Below, one piece after another: positions 11,441 through 21,958 of a stretch of DNA of 64,000 nucleotides (the first letter of the stretch is position 1; each line of letters opens with the position of its first letter). The notes under the pieces were generated by a model. That model was not told the origin of the DNA. It did not search any database and saw only the letters and a list, made by a program, of their open reading frames with translations. This stretch comes from Ilex aquifolium (taxonomy: Eukaryota; Streptophyta; Magnoliopsida; Aquifoliales; Aquifoliaceae), in the NCBI GenBank assembly GCA_951799425.1, contig OX637393.1, positions 4,116,001 through 4,180,000 on the forward strand, read 5' to 3'. Made by a program: the position numbers and the translations under genes.

Positions 11441-12655
11441 CTAAGCAGTTGGATAGGAAGAGTCCATAGCAATCCCACACAGGCCTTCTTTGGCTTCGAT
11501 ATCTCTTTGCATCATCATGTATCCTTCGTCTCCCCAACAGGTGCCCCATGAATTATTGATTAACCAATACTTTGTGCCATCAGCCGTAGTCCCATACCCA
11601 ACTGCCGTAACACCATGGTTTAGATTGGTTCCACAATCTCCAGTGAAAACACCGCTCGAGTAAAATTGGAACGCAACTCCACTTGCATCAATGGAAACAG
11701 AAACTGGTTGATTGGCCACGGCCTGCAATAACACCTTCTCACTGTTGGCTGGCACGTTCTCATAACCCTTGATCTCGGCAGCATGGGAAGCTTCTTCCTC
11801 AGCATTGCAAGTTCCATCAGTTTCCTGGTATGGATAAGCTGCTTCAGTGGCTATCCCTTTGTTGTGTACAATAAATTCGAACCCACCTTCCACGGTGCCT
11901 CCTTCGCATCCTTTATCTTCACCGCTTCTGTCACAGTCTACTAGCTCCTGCTCAGACAGTGAGATCAATTTACCAGTGGTAAGTTTGGTTATTCCTTCCA
12001 TGGCTGCTATCGTTGAAAACGCCCAACAACTTCCTGTTTGAGAAAAAACAAATAAAAATGAACCGTCAGGGTACGAAGATCTTATCACTTCAGTGTCTTC
12101 CAAGGATCAAATATGTGCAGTCTTATTCTCTATTTGGAAAGACTATTTTCTAAGTGAGAAAAACAATAAATAGATATGAAAAGTGTAGCTATAGAGTGAA
12201 TTTGAGAAAAGAGTATTCCTTACCACATTGACCTTGATCCTTAATAGGCGTAACAGCTCCTTCCTTCCTCCAGTCCATAGTAGCTGGTACTGCAGTCACA
12301 TTTTCATACTTAAACGAAGTAGTTTTTGACTTTGGATTGGATGGTTTCTTCAACCCATTGCGAGAGGCCTTAAACTCCACATTTGTCTGGTCTACAAATG
12401 CGTTGATGCTCAACTTGTAAGGTTGATTCCCAGCGCTGTTGAAAGATTCTATGAACTCCACGTTCTCCTTGAATATCATGAGACGTCTTTCCTTCTCTGC
12501 AATGTTCTTGTAAACACGTCCAGAGCGAGCCATCTATTGCTCATGTCTCTCCGAGATGGATGCTTCAGGTAGTGTGCGGGATGCAGCCTGAGAAGCCACA
12601 TCCCGAGAATTATCAATGCTGCGATGATCAATTTTTTTTCTAACGATGATCCCAT
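11441..12655 (-). pseudogene. Papain-like cysteine protease copy C, frameshift plus nonsense
   Basis: Exon 1 is 12224-12655 and exon 2 is 11441-12033, with good splice sites. Exon 2 is fully open: [25 protein letters not shown], and an NNSWGTCWG segment where Lys before the catalytic Asn is changed to Asn. Exon 1 is broken twice. One C is missing in the signal-peptide region (GAAGCCACATC where D and H have GAAGCCCACATC), which shifts the frame after LGMW. The conserved HEQWMAR reads HEQ*MAR (TGG to TAG). The prodomain motif [12 protein letters not shown] has also decayed to INAFVDQTNVEF. It belongs to the D/H type but lacks their extra codon after NSWGT. Confidence 0.9.
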
Positions 12656-12937
12656 CGCTTTCAAATTGAATGACTATAACTATGACTTTGTAGCGATTTG
12701 AATATGGAAGTACATTCATTGTTAGAAATAGGTATATATATATATAGAGAGAAAATGCATATGGTTCCTTGAAGTTTTGTTCTCACAAAGCTTCAGTCCC
12801 ATGTGATGTAGACGCTGTTAGAGAGGCCCTATTCTGTGGCTTGTTGGGCAATTTGCAATGACTTGGACAACCTGGTGGTGTACCGTAAACGCTGCCATTG
12901 AAGCTTAAAATTGTTTTTAGTTTCTTCCAAATTAGTA
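12656..12937 (-). promoter_or_regulatory. Putative promoter of copy C
   Basis: A TATATATATA run at 12732-12746 lies about 80 nt before the ATG. The shared upstream block (GGGCAATTTGC, ACTTGGACAACC, GCTGCCATTGAAGC) is at about 12840-12937. Homology to the other copies stops at CCAAATTAGTA, where the retrotransposon begins. Confidence 0.5.
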
Positions 12938-12953
12938 GCTAGCATTTGGAAAC

Positions 12954-15900
12954 ATGACTATGGAACTCAACGTGTTCAACTTGTGCAAGCAACCGGGAGA
13001 TGATGAGGAGGTGCATGAAGTCAATATGATTGACACCTTGGTGGAAGAACACTTGGAAACTATGAGAATGTTAGAGCTCAAAGAAGAGGAGAATGTTGAT
13101 CTAGAGGAAATGGATGAGCAAGAAGAAGTAAAGAGTTTAAAAGGGGTAGAAAATTGGACTCCTACATTCGAAAAGCTCCCACCCCAATACAAGAAGATTT
13201 TTCCTTCAAATGAGCAAAAGCCCAAATTGGAATTGAAGCCATTGCCATCTCATTTGAAGTATGCATATCTCGAGGAAGATGAGACATTTCCGGTGGTAAT
13301 TAGCTCAACTTTGGATGCAAAACAAGAAGAGGAGTTGTTGGAGGTATTAAGAAAACACAAAGGAGCAATAGGGTGGACCATTGCGAACATCAAGGGCATA
13401 AGCCCTCTCATTTGCACCCACCGGATATATCTGGAGGAGGACTCCAATCCTTCTCGACAGCCACAAAGAAGGTTGAATCCTATCATGAAGGAAGTGGTAA
13501 GAGATGAGGTGTTGAAACTACTTGACGTGGGCATCATTTTTCCGATTGTTGATAGTAAGTGGGTTAGCCCCACACAAGTAGTACCCAAGAAGTCGGGAGT
13601 CACGGTTGTGGAGAATAAGGAGAATGAGCTTATTCCAACAAGAGTGATCACGGGTTGGAGAGTTTGTATTGATTATCGGAAGCTTAACCTGTGCACAAGA
13701 AAATATCACTTTCCAATGCCATTTCTTGACCAAGTGTTGGAACGAGTAGCGGGGCATCTATTCTATTGCTTCTTGGATGGATACTCCGGCTACAATCAAA
13801 TTGAAATTGCATTGGAAGACCAAGAGAAGACCACCTTCACTTGTCCCTACGGTACCTTTGCCTACCGTTGCATGCCTTTTGGGTTATGTAACGCCCCTGG
13901 GACCTTTCAACGATGCATGATGGGAATCTTTAGCGATATGGTGGGGAAAATTGTTGAAGTATTTATGGATGACTTCTCGGTCTTTGGTGATTCTTTCAAT
14001 GGATGCTTGGAGAATTTGGAGAAAGTTTTAGAGAGATGTGAAAAAAAAAATTTAGTATTGAATTGGGAGAAGTGTCACTTCATGGTGACACAAGGAATTG
14101 TTCTTGGGCACATTGTTTCTGCAAAGGGGATAGAAGTGGACAAATCAAAGGTGGAGGCCATCTCCAACCTCCCTACCCCGAAAGTCGTCAAGGATATCAG
14201 ATCATTTCTGGGCCATGCGGGTTTTTACCGTCGATTCATTAAAAATTTTAGTGCATTGGCCCGACCTTTGACCAATTTATTATCTAAAGATGTTCTATTC
14301 GAGTGGTCGGATAATTGTGAGGCATCTTTTACAAAACTCAAAAGTATGCTTGTCACACCTCCAATTATGCGACCACCCAAGTGGGATTTACCTTTTGAGC
14401 TTATGTGCGACGCAAGTGATTACGCGGTCGGCGCAGTGCTTGGTCAAAGAGAGGAAAATAGACCATATGTAATATACTATGCTAGCAAAACTCTTAATGA
14501 AGCTCAAATGAATTATACCACCATGAAAAAGGAGTTACTAGCAGTAGTATTTGCATTAGATAAATTCCGGTCTTACATAATTGGTTCACCGATAGTTGTT
14601 TATACTGATCATTCTGCTTTGAAGTATTTGTTGTCTAAGCAGGATGCCAAACCGAGGCTTATCAGGTGGATCCTCCTACTCCAAGAGTTCAATCTGACCA
14701 TCAAAGACAAGAAAGGAGTGGAGAACGTGGTGGCGGACCATTTATCTCGACTAGTCATACAAGAGGGCGAGGAGCACATTCTTATCCCAGATTATTTCCC
14801 TGATGAACAATTGCTTTCAATTCATTCTGTGTGTCCTTGGTATGCTGACATATGTAATTATCTTGCAACAGGACAAATACCACCGCATTGGAGCCCGGAA
14901 GACCGAAGGAGATTCATGGCGGATGTGAAGTACTTTTACTTCGACAACCCGTACATGTTCAAGTATTGCCCTGACCAAGTCATGCGGAGATGCGTACCAG
15001 AGAATGAACAGTGGAATGTCCTTGCATTTTGCCATTCAGAAGCATGCGGTGGCCACTTCTCAGCAAAGAAAACTTCGGCGAAAATTCTTCAATCTGGTTT
15101 TTACTGGCCCTCACTTAATAAAGATTGTGTCTCATATTGTAAGGCATGCGACAGATGCCAACGATTGGGTAGTGTGACCCGTAGAAATATGATGCCCCTT
15201 TCCCCCGTGCTTGTCATCGAAATATTTGACTGTTGGGGCATCGATTTCATAGGTCCATTCCCCATGTCTTTTGGTTATCTGTACATTCTTCTGGCAGTGG
15301 ACTACGTGTCCAAGTGGGTAGAGGCTATCCCAACCAAGACTAATGACCACCGGGTTGTAGTCAAGTTCCTCAAAGAAAATATTTTTTCGAGGTTTGGGAT
15401 GCCTCGTGCAATGATCAGTGATGGTGGATCCCACTTCTATAATAGGCCATTTGCATCATTAATGTTTAAATATGGCGTTACACACAAAGTATCCACTGCA
15501 TACCACCCACAAACCAATGGCCAAGCTGAATTAGCCAATAGGGAGATTAAAAATATCTTGGAAAAAACGGTTAACCCAAACAGGAAGGATTGGTCAGTCA
15601 GACTGACCGATGCCTTATGGGCGTACCGTACTGCCTATAAGACTGTTTGGGGCATGTCTCCCTACCGGCTGGTTTATGGAAAGGCTTGTCATTTGCCGGT
15701 TGAAATGGAACACAAGGCCTATTGGGCCATTAAGACCTTGAATTTTGACTTGAGAATGGCCGGTGAGCAAAGAAAGTTGGAACTGAATGAATTGGAAGAA
15801 ATCCGCCGAGATGCGTATGAGAGTTCAAAAATTTCAAAAGAACGGACCAAAATCTTTCATGACAAATCCATTGTGAGGAAATCATTTGAGTCCGGGCAAA

Positions 15901-16142
15901 AAGTGCTTTTATACAATTCTCGTCTATCCATTTTCCAAGGAAAACTTCGATCCCGTTGGGATGGCCCCTATCTTGTCAAGATGGCTTACCCCAACGGAGC
16001 TGTGGATGTCACAAACCCCGACAATGGCCAGACATTCAAAGTCAATGGCCAAAGGCTTAAGCCATTCTTTGAGGGTTTTGAAGGACAGATGGTGGAGGAT
16101 AATTTAATTGATCCGGTGTATCCGGATTTGGTAGAGGAGTAG
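12954..16142 (+). CDS. Ty3/gypsy pol: RT-RNase H-integrase (Athila type)
   Basis: This is an uninterrupted frame of 1,062 residues. The first ATG is only where the frame now opens; residues 3-11 (MELNVFNLC) look like the tail of the aspartic-protease segment of a longer gag-pol. The RT carries [16 protein letters not shown] and the catalytic FMDD at residues 337-340. RNase H starts with CDAS (Asp486) and has [10 protein letters not shown]. The integrase has an HHCC zinc finger at about 693-737 (ending CKACDRCQ) and the DDE triad Asp764, Asp823 and Glu859, with 35 residues between the last two. No chromodomain is seen. In such elements the product copies and integrates the RNA. The frame is surprisingly intact for a truncated copy, but without gag, protease and the 5' LTR it cannot be autonomous. 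Confidence 0.92.
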   Translation: MTMELNVFNLCKQPGDDEEVHEVNMIDTLVEEHLETMRMLELKEEENVDLEEMDEQEEVKSLKGVENWTPTFEKLPPQYKKIFPSNEQKPKLELKPLPSHLKYAYLEEDETFPVVISSTLDAKQEEELLEVLRKHKGAIGWTIANIKGISPLICTHRIYLEEDSNPSRQPQRRLNPIMKEVVRDEVLKLLDVGIIFPIVDSKWVSPTQVVPKKSGVTVVENKENELIPTRVITGWRVCIDYRKLNLCTRKYHFPMPFLDQVLERVAGHLFYCFLDGYSGYNQIEIALEDQEKTTFTCPYGTFAYRCMPFGLCNAPGTFQRCMMGIFSDMVGKIVEVFMDDFSVFGDSFNGCLENLEKVLERCEKKNLVLNWEKCHFMVTQGIVLGHIVSAKGIEVDKSKVEAISNLPTPKVVKDIRSFLGHAGFYRRFIKNFSALARPLTNLLSKDVLFEWSDNCEASFTKLKSMLVTPPIMRPPKWDLPFELMCDASDYAVGAVLGQREENRPYVIYYASKTLNEAQMNYTTMKKELLAVVFALDKFRSYIIGSPIVVYTDHSALKYLLSKQDAKPRLIRWILLLQEFNLTIKDKKGVENVVADHLSRLVIQEGEEHILIPDYFPDEQLLSIHSVCPWYADICNYLATGQIPPHWSPEDRRRFMADVKYFYFDNPYMFKYCPDQVMRRCVPENEQWNVLAFCHSEACGGHFSAKKTSAKILQSGFYWPSLNKDCVSYCKACDRCQRLGSVTRRNMMPLSPVLVIEIFDCWGIDFIGPFPMSFGYLYILLAVDYVSKWVEAIPTKTNDHRVVVKFLKENIFSRFGMPRAMISDGGSHFYNRPFASLMFKYGVTHKVSTAYHPQTNGQAELANREIKNILEKTVNPNRKDWSVRLTDALWAYRTAYKTVWGMSPYRLVYGKACHLPVEMEHKAYWAIKTLNFDLRMAGEQRKLELNELEEIRRDAYESSKISKERTKIFHDKSIVRKSFESGQKVLLYNSRLSIFQGKLRSRWDGPYLVKMAYPNGAVDVTNPDNGQTFKVNGQRLKPFFEGFEGQMVEDNLIDPVYPDLVEE

Positions 16143-16346
16143 CTAGTGTTTATGCTTTTTAGTGTACAGTTGTTTTTATTTATGTTATTTTTATGTCACT
16201 TACTTTCTTTGGTTGTATAATATTTTATTTTTTTTGAGTTTCAGATATTGGTGCTTTTATCGAAGCTAAATTGCAAGGTGTTTTCTAACCCTACTCATTT
16301 TTTTTACTGTCCTTCATTAAATATCATACCTTGTTGTTTCATTAAG

Positions 16347-16373
16347 GACAATGCATGACTCAATTTGGGGGGT
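16347..16373 (+). other. Polypurine-tract-like motif 1
   Basis: GGACAATG followed by AATTTGGGGGGTGAG. It resembles the real tract before the 3' LTR and a second copy at 17078-17107. Confidence 0.4.
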
Positions 16374-16419
16374 GAGATGCACCATTTGCATGTTATACCA
16401 ATGTATTCACACCTGCCGA

Positions 16420-16800
16420 CATTTTAAAAAAAAAAAAAAAAAAGTCAGAAGGATGCCTTTATTAGGCCTCCCATTTTTTCTTTTTTCTTCCCCCATCACC
16501 GGTGTTGGTCCCCCCCCCCCCCCTTTTTTCTTCTTCTTTTCTTCTGCCTGCCGACACTCGCTTTCAATAAAAGGGGGGCCTCCCACTTTTTCTTTTGCCT
16601 ACCGACACTCGCTTTCAATAAACAAAAAAAAAAGGGGGGGGGGGGGGGGGCAACCCAGCTCCTGCCGACACTTCTAAAAAAAAAAAAAAAATCCCGAGGG
16701 ATGCTTTTATTAGGCCTCTCACTTTTTCTTTTTTTTTCTTACCCCATCACCGGTGTTGGTTCCCCCCCATTTTCTTCTTCTCTTCTTCTTCTTCGTCGTC
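16420..16800. repeat. Low-complexity, duplicated block
   Basis: A segment with CTGCCGACA, an A-run, TTATTAGGCCTC, a T/C-rich stretch and CCCATCACCGGTGTTGGT occurs at about 16416-16520 and again at about 16663-16770. Long C and G homopolymers lie between. The homopolymer lengths may not be exact. Confidence 0.75.
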
Positions 16801-17077
16801 GTTCTCTCTGTTCTCTGTAAAAACAACTCACCCCCTGTAAATTCATGACCATATACGCCGACGACCCAGTCCTTTGTTTAATTATTTGTCTTATATGTTT
16901 GTATTTGTACCTGGGTGCTCTTTTTGTTCCCGCACTTAGGATGAGGGGTTTCCAGCGCCCAGATCTCCCTCGAGTTGAGTAATTGTTGTGTTTTGTTTGT
17001 AGGGTTCGGCAGCTGAACAGATCTCTACCCTATAACTTCATTTCCAAACTTCATAAACTGGTAAATTTGAAACATTG

Positions 17078-17107
17078 GGGACAATGTTCAGTTTAGATTG
17101 GGGGGTG
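17078..17107 (+). other. Polypurine-tract-like motif 2
   Basis: GGGGACAATG followed by AGATTGGGGGGTGTGG, 730 bp after motif 1. It may be an internal duplicate of the element's tract. Confidence 0.4.
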
Positions 17108-17311
17108 TGGATCTACTTTCTCTTTCTCTAGTTTCTCTTTCTCTAGTTTCGTATTTGTAATTCCAGTTTTAGATAAAAAAAAAAAAAAAGATTCTGTTTA
17201 TTTTTATTCTGGATTGCGTATTTTTACAGTATTTGTGCCTATATTTCATGATCACATCGGATGCAGCTTCAATCGTCTTTGTAACTGGCAGACGTTAAAG
17301 AACCAGATAGG

Positions 17312-17737
17312 GTGTCTCTAATTTTAGCAAGCATGGATAGTAGACTTTTTTGGTTCAGTTTAGGCGTTTTACGCACCTTTCCATCCGATGTGTATGCTGT
17401 GATAATGAAAAAGGCAAGAGTTGTGAGACAAATTGAAATCCGGGAAGCACAAGCAAACCCATTGTGTGGCAGAAGTAGTTATGCTAAACGTCGTCGTGCC
17501 AACCGACTGGGTGCTTGTAAAAAATGTGGCAGGTGTTTTCACATGAAAAAATACAATCAGTGTTCTGAACCAATTTCGGGTCGTGCAACCGATCGATTAA
17601 ACTGGATAGTGTATGGGCAGAGCAAGGATTTTCCTGACACGCGATCCAATTCCAGCCCGGGACTTACACGTTATGTGTTACAAGAAGTTGGAAGGGTCAC
17701 TAATACTGATATAGACACAAGCGATGACTCGGATTAG
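17312..17737 (+). CDS. Virus-like nucleic-acid-binding protein ORF (flexivirus NABP-like)
   Basis: A 141-codon frame; an inner ATG at 17333 would give 134 residues. Seen directly: a hydrophobic N-terminal third, a basic patch SYAKRRRANRLG (about residues 55-66), an immediately following Cys-rich knuckle CKKCGRC with a further Cys nine residues on (CFHMKKYNQC), and an acidic tail DTSDDSD. The arrangement of Gly-Arg-Ser, an Arg-rich patch and a C-x2-C finger matches my knowledge of the small 3'-terminal nucleic-acid-binding proteins of carlaviruses and related flexiviruses. Some of these suppress RNA silencing. It sits where Athila elements may carry an env-like ORF. Alternatives are a retrotransposon accessory ORF or chance resemblance. 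No coat-protein remnant was recognised upstream. Confidence 0.45.
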   Translation: MSLILASMDSRLFWFSLGVLRTFPSDVYAVIMKKARVVRQIEIREAQANPLCGRSSYAKRRRANRLGACKKCGRCFHMKKYNQCSEPISGRATDRLNWIVYGQSKDFPDTRSNSSPGLTRYVLQEVGRVTNTDIDTSDDSD

Positions 17738-19456
17738 ATTTTAACTAATAAAGACAAAGCTGTGGAAAAACGTGTTTTGGGATGAAGGTTAAGGGTCCGA
17801 ACTCTTTTGTAAAATATTTTTGTACAAAGTCTTGTTGTTGAAATAAAAATATGGGCCGAGCAAGGAATGTCCTAAAATACCAACCTATAGCGTGGGTAGG
17901 GACTGATCCTAAGACGCCATAAATTTCCAAGTTCAATTTGTGCATTTTATCTTCTGTTAATTTTCATAGATAAATATGTATGTAAATAACTTTGATTTTA
18001 TTTGATTTCGAATTCCAGTATTAAAAAAAAAAAAACTCACTTCCTTGAAAAATGGTATTTTCTCTATGCTTAAGTGTCAAATGTATATTGCTATTTGTTA
18101 TTCTTAAGGTACAGAATGACCAGACTCGAAAATAGAATCGGTATATAATCGACATTCCATGAAAAAACCTGACATTACCAGTGGAGATGACAAAGAATAC
18201 CATGGTAAGTTTTGAGCCTTACCATACTTTTGAGAGATAATTAACATTTATTCAAGTAAGATCTTTCACTCTCTATTTTTGAATAATCTCATTAAATTTG
18301 CTTTGATTGACGCAACTAAGGCAATCTATTGACATATCCCCTAAGAAATCTGTTCATACGACACATACATGTGCACATACTTGAGAAATGATCTTAGGCC
18401 ATCTTTGATTTGATATTGAGCCTTAGCCATTTCTTCTACAAAATTATTTCCTTAGTCAGCCATGTTTGAGCCCTCAATATATGATTTCTTCTTTGATAAA
18501 CCCAAATGTTTACCAAGCCACAAGAAAACTTACTGGACACACCATTGCTATCTAATTTTCTTGCACACTCTTATAAATCAATATGACACAGAAATACAAG
18601 GGAATGGGAAAACTGTGGAGGCTACTTTTCGATGACAAGGAGAATCAATGGGAACAATTGAAAAAAAAAAATTTGAAAAAAAAAAAAAAACGTTAGAAAA
18701 GTGTGCTACACTACATAAACATAAGATAACTTTTGAAAACCTCTGACGTCATTTCGTTAGCCACTGACCTCTGGCCACGCTACAACCTATGAAAAGTCCT
18801 AATTGATCTCAAGTCTGTTACATGCGTGTGTTGTTAATCAAAATTGGGATATGGTAAATAGTATTTCTTTAAATTGTATCAATATTCCTTCATGAGATTA
18901 TGCCAAACATGATTAGTTTGCTTCCTTAAACTTCACTCCCTTCCTAATTGTGCATGTGATTTTTCGATTGGTCACCCTCTGATCACATGCCCCGTGAGAG
19001 ACAAGTCACTATAATCGGAGCGAACTTTTGCTGAGAGCATTCTACGAGAGGTTTGTGAAATCGAAGCTATCCATGGAAGGTAGTAAAATGGAGTGTTTAT
19101 TATATAACAATTCTTGTTGCTAGAATGATCATTCTTACTACATAGGGAATTTCAAATACCAATATAACAAGTGTTTATTTTTGCATATATTACGTACCAA
19201 TGACAGAGAAGTGTTCTATTTTTCTTTAAAAAAAAAAAAAAAATTCGGCGTTTCAACGATCATGGTGCTAATGCATATACACATATTTTTAATTGGAGTT
19301 TGTAGGTAGCTTCACTGGAAACCTTCACGAGACAAAACTCGTACACTAGGGATCACCTAGGGGTTTAACGGCTTGTTGCATATGCTAAATGCAATCGTGT
19401 TATCTACGAAAGTGATTTTGTTAAGTTGTTATTTATTACTAGGGACTAGTAATGTT
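17738..19456. other. Retrotransposon 3' non-coding region
   Basis: No convincing gene is seen. A 13-A run at about 18021-18033 lies 285 bp after the virus-like ORF and could be an old poly(A) tail. Further A-runs are at 18661-18690 and 19225-19243. Confidence 0.5.
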
Positions 19457-19468
19457 TAGGTTGGGGGG
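19457..19468 (+). other. Polypurine tract of the retrotransposon
   Basis: TTAGGTTGGGGGG directly precedes TGTGATTAACCC, the presumed start of the 3' LTR. It is the plus-strand primer site in this class. Confidence 0.65.
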
Positions 19469-19638
19469 TGTGATTAACCCTAATTAATGCAAAATGTAAT
19501 TAAATTAATAGGTCAATTGTGTAATTAAATAAAGTTAAACTAGTCAAAATAAATCTAATTAGGGTTAATGTGTGAATTAAGGATAATGCATTGAATGTTG
19601 TTCTTTTCAGGGTTTTATGCGTCAAAACTACAACTATT

Positions 19639-19805
19639 GGGGAGCCAATTATCAAAGCATGGGGAGCCAATTATCAAAGCATAGGGTGTAAATTATTAAA
19701 GCTCAAAACAAAGGGAGATCAAAGTGTAAATCAAGATTTTCTGGATATTTGTAAATAAATATCTTTTAGGATATTTGTAAATAAATATCTTTTAGGATAT
19801 TTGTA
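19639..19805. repeat. Short tandem duplications in the LTR
   Basis: GGGGAGCCAATTATCAAAGC is doubled at about 19639-19683. GGATATTTGTAAATAAATAT is doubled, with a third partial copy, at about 19742-19808. They lie just upstream of the TATA-like box. Confidence 0.8.
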
Positions 19806-19937
19806 ATTTGGATGCCTATAAATACCCCCCTTTGGGGCTTGTAATCATAATCTTTCTCTTGTATCATTTTTCTTGTAAAGAACATTTCTTCCTAGTGGAA
19901 AACACTCCAAAAGTCTTGATTGCTTTCTTGTATCATC

Positions 19938-20275
19938 TACCAAGTAGTTATTGATGTCTTTTAGTTATTGTTTTCTTTTATGTATTATCATATCTTGGTT
20001 GTGAATTAAACACCAAGTAGTTATTGTTTTCTTTTATGTATTATCATATCTTGGTTGTGAATTAAACACCAAGTAGTTATTGTTTTCTTTTATGTATTAT
20101 CTCTTGGTTGTGAATTAAACACCAAGTAGTTATTGCTTTCTTTTATGTATTATCATCTCTTGGTTGTGGATTAAACACCAAGTAGTTATTGCTTTCTTTT
20201 ATATTATTACTTTCTTTTATTGTATTATCATCTCTTGGTTGTGGATTAAACACCAAGTAATTATTTCTTTCTTTT
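19938..20275. repeat. Tandem repeat, unit about 56 bp, in the LTR
   Basis: The words CACCAAGTAGTTATTG, TTCTTTTATGTATTAT and CTTGGTTGTG.ATTAAA recur five to six times. Starts of CAAGTA fall at 19941, 20014, 20070, 20123, 20179 and 20254, so the spacing is 53-75 bp. Confidence 0.85.
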
Positions 20276-21021
20276 AATTTAAGTATTGTTTTCTTTTACT
20301 TCCATTGTTGGAGCTTCCTTCTTCCCCTTAGAGGAGTGAAACTCTTCCACTTTTCTAGAGCTTTACCAAAGTCGTGAAGGGTGGAATGTGATTCACTCAT
20401 TCTTTGTCGAAGATCGGCTTTCTTGTTGTAATATGTCGAAGTTATATTGATGCATTTCGTTATGCTTAGCTTAATCTTTATTTCTTCATAAATGTCTTCC
20501 CATTTCATTGTTGTTTCCCTTTTAAGCATGAGTAGCTAAGCTTTTTAGTTGGCTAGTCCAAAAGGAGACCTCCATTTGGAAATGCTATTTCAACTCTTTT
20601 TCTCTCCTTCCCTCAGAGTACGGTGGTTCGGTTTGACTGGGTAGAAAGTGGATGAGATAGTGAGTTTTTGATATTCCGTAGACTTCTCACGGTTTATGCT
20701 TAGATCCTCACTCAATCTCGTCCCTAGCTTCCCACGAATCAATCGTTCACCTATGCTCTATTAGAGGAATGATTTGAGTTGAATTGGTATTTCCATTGGA
20801 GTGACCCCTAGGACTAGCCAACACTTATTTTCCATTCAGATTTCACCACAAGACAAACCACAAACCCAACTTCAAACAACAAAAGATTTTACATTTTTCC
20901 TTTTTGACAAAATCACCTTCACACACTTGAACTTTCCTTCCCTGAGGAGACGACCTTGGAATACTTTTCCAAGTAAAACACGACACGCAAAAGACTCCTT
21001 GCGCTTGGGGAGCACTTTTGT

Positions 21022-21046
21022 ACACACACACACACACACACACACA
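21022..21046. repeat. (AC)n microsatellite
   Basis: About 12 AC units inside the retrotransposon LTR. Confidence 0.9.
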
Positions 21047-21188
21047 TTTCATTGATTCCACCATTCTGTTGCCATTTCTTTTGACATCATTCCAAGGGAG
21101 AGTGACACTTCCCTTCATCCATACATCATATATACATCATTGAGGGAGATGTTAAGAGGTTAGGAACAACAAAGGTTTCTACCAAGCA

Positions 21189-21958
21189 GCAGGAAGAAAT
21201 AAAATGACTGTAAGTCATCCAAAATGATGTGAACTAAATGTTTGGTATGGGTCATCTATGTGATGGAAATTAGCGATGTGCTTCGAATTGTCCACGTGAC
21301 GGAGTATTAGTTATGTGTTTCGAGTCGTCTAAGTGACGAGAATTTTTATGGTGTGTGGCTTGAATTCCTTGTGTAATCGGGGGTGTGTGTGTCCAGAGGT
21401 ATTCATTGTGCGGCTTAATTTAATTATATTGAAGTAATGATTTGTGCAGTATATTTTGTCTGTGTGGTATATACAAGTTATGTCTATGTGAAGTACACGA
21501 ACAACGTGTATGTGGTGAAGTGTAATTTGAAAGTTGATAACTATTGTTTTGTTAAGGTTGTTCCTAAATTAACATAGTTTTTTTTTCCCTGTTGTGCTCA
21601 TGATTAATGATCACATCTTTGCTATCACTATTGATATTAATGACTTTTCAGGAAAAATCGTAAAGATGCGAGGAGTTTACTGCCAAGTCTAGAGGGTCGG
21701 ATGGGATGTCGTCGTGGGGTGGGGCCTTGTTTATATGTCCTTTAAACTTAAATTGTATTATATATATGTTCATAGTTTTGAGATCAATATCCCGGTCTGA
21801 CAATAAGTAAGGCTCATGGTGAGTCATTCCACTAATGAGTTAAAGTTAAATTTTATGTGCTTCTATTTATGTATAGAAAAGTGGTAGGGATTTATGGTTG
21901 TTGTCGAGTTCTCTTTATCGTTTGAGACAAATAGTGTACCCCGGGTTGGGGTGTTACA
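21189..21958 (+). mobile_element. Solo LTR, left part missing (copy 1)
   Basis: It matches 41820-42480 and 62390-63050 and ends GGGGTGTTACA, followed by GACAA, exactly like the full copies. Its left 1.9 kb is absent, replaced by the Athila-like LTR. It keeps 113 bp (about 21731-21843) that both full copies have lost. Confidence 0.85.

Larger units (their letters stand above)
16143..17311. other. Retrotransposon non-coding tract after pol
   Basis: No gene is seen. It contains two GGACAATG...TTGGGGGGTG segments (16347-16373 and 17078-17107) that look like polypurine tracts, and a block of poly-A, poly-C and poly-G runs between them. Confidence 0.6.
12938..21188 (+). mobile_element. Athila-like Ty3/gypsy LTR retrotransposon, 5' truncated
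   Basis: In order it holds the end of the protease region, RT, RNase H and integrase (12954-16142), a long non-coding tract with low-complexity repeats, a virus-like ORF (17312-17737), more non-coding DNA, a polypurine tract (19457-19468) and a 3' LTR (19469-21188). The 5' LTR, primer-binding site, gag and most of the protease are missing. The left end joins the upstream region of copy C. The right end joins the middle of a solo LTR that is unbroken in the later units, so I infer insertion into that LTR followed by a large deletion on the left. Confidence 0.8.
19469..21188 (+). repeat. 3' LTR of the Athila-like element
   Basis: It starts TGTGATTAAC right after the polypurine tract. It contains a TATA-like CCTATAAATACCCCCC at about 19815-19831. 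I place the end at ..CCAAGCA (21188) because from 21189 the DNA matches the inside of the solo LTR at 41820 and 62390. That gives 1,720 bp with TG...CA ends, a length usual for Athila LTRs. The end is inferred, not proven, because the 5' LTR is missing. Confidence 0.6.

Noticed and set aside
11847..12041. Plus-strand frames opposite exon 2 of the proteases (also 4842, 23413, 32911, 43935, 53481)
   Set aside because: They are antisense shadows of conserved protease coding sequence and recur only because the exon recurs.
20296..20529. 77-codon minus-strand frame in the Athila-like LTR
   Set aside because: It lies within non-coding LTR sequence opposite to the element and next to a tandem repeat; no family resemblance.
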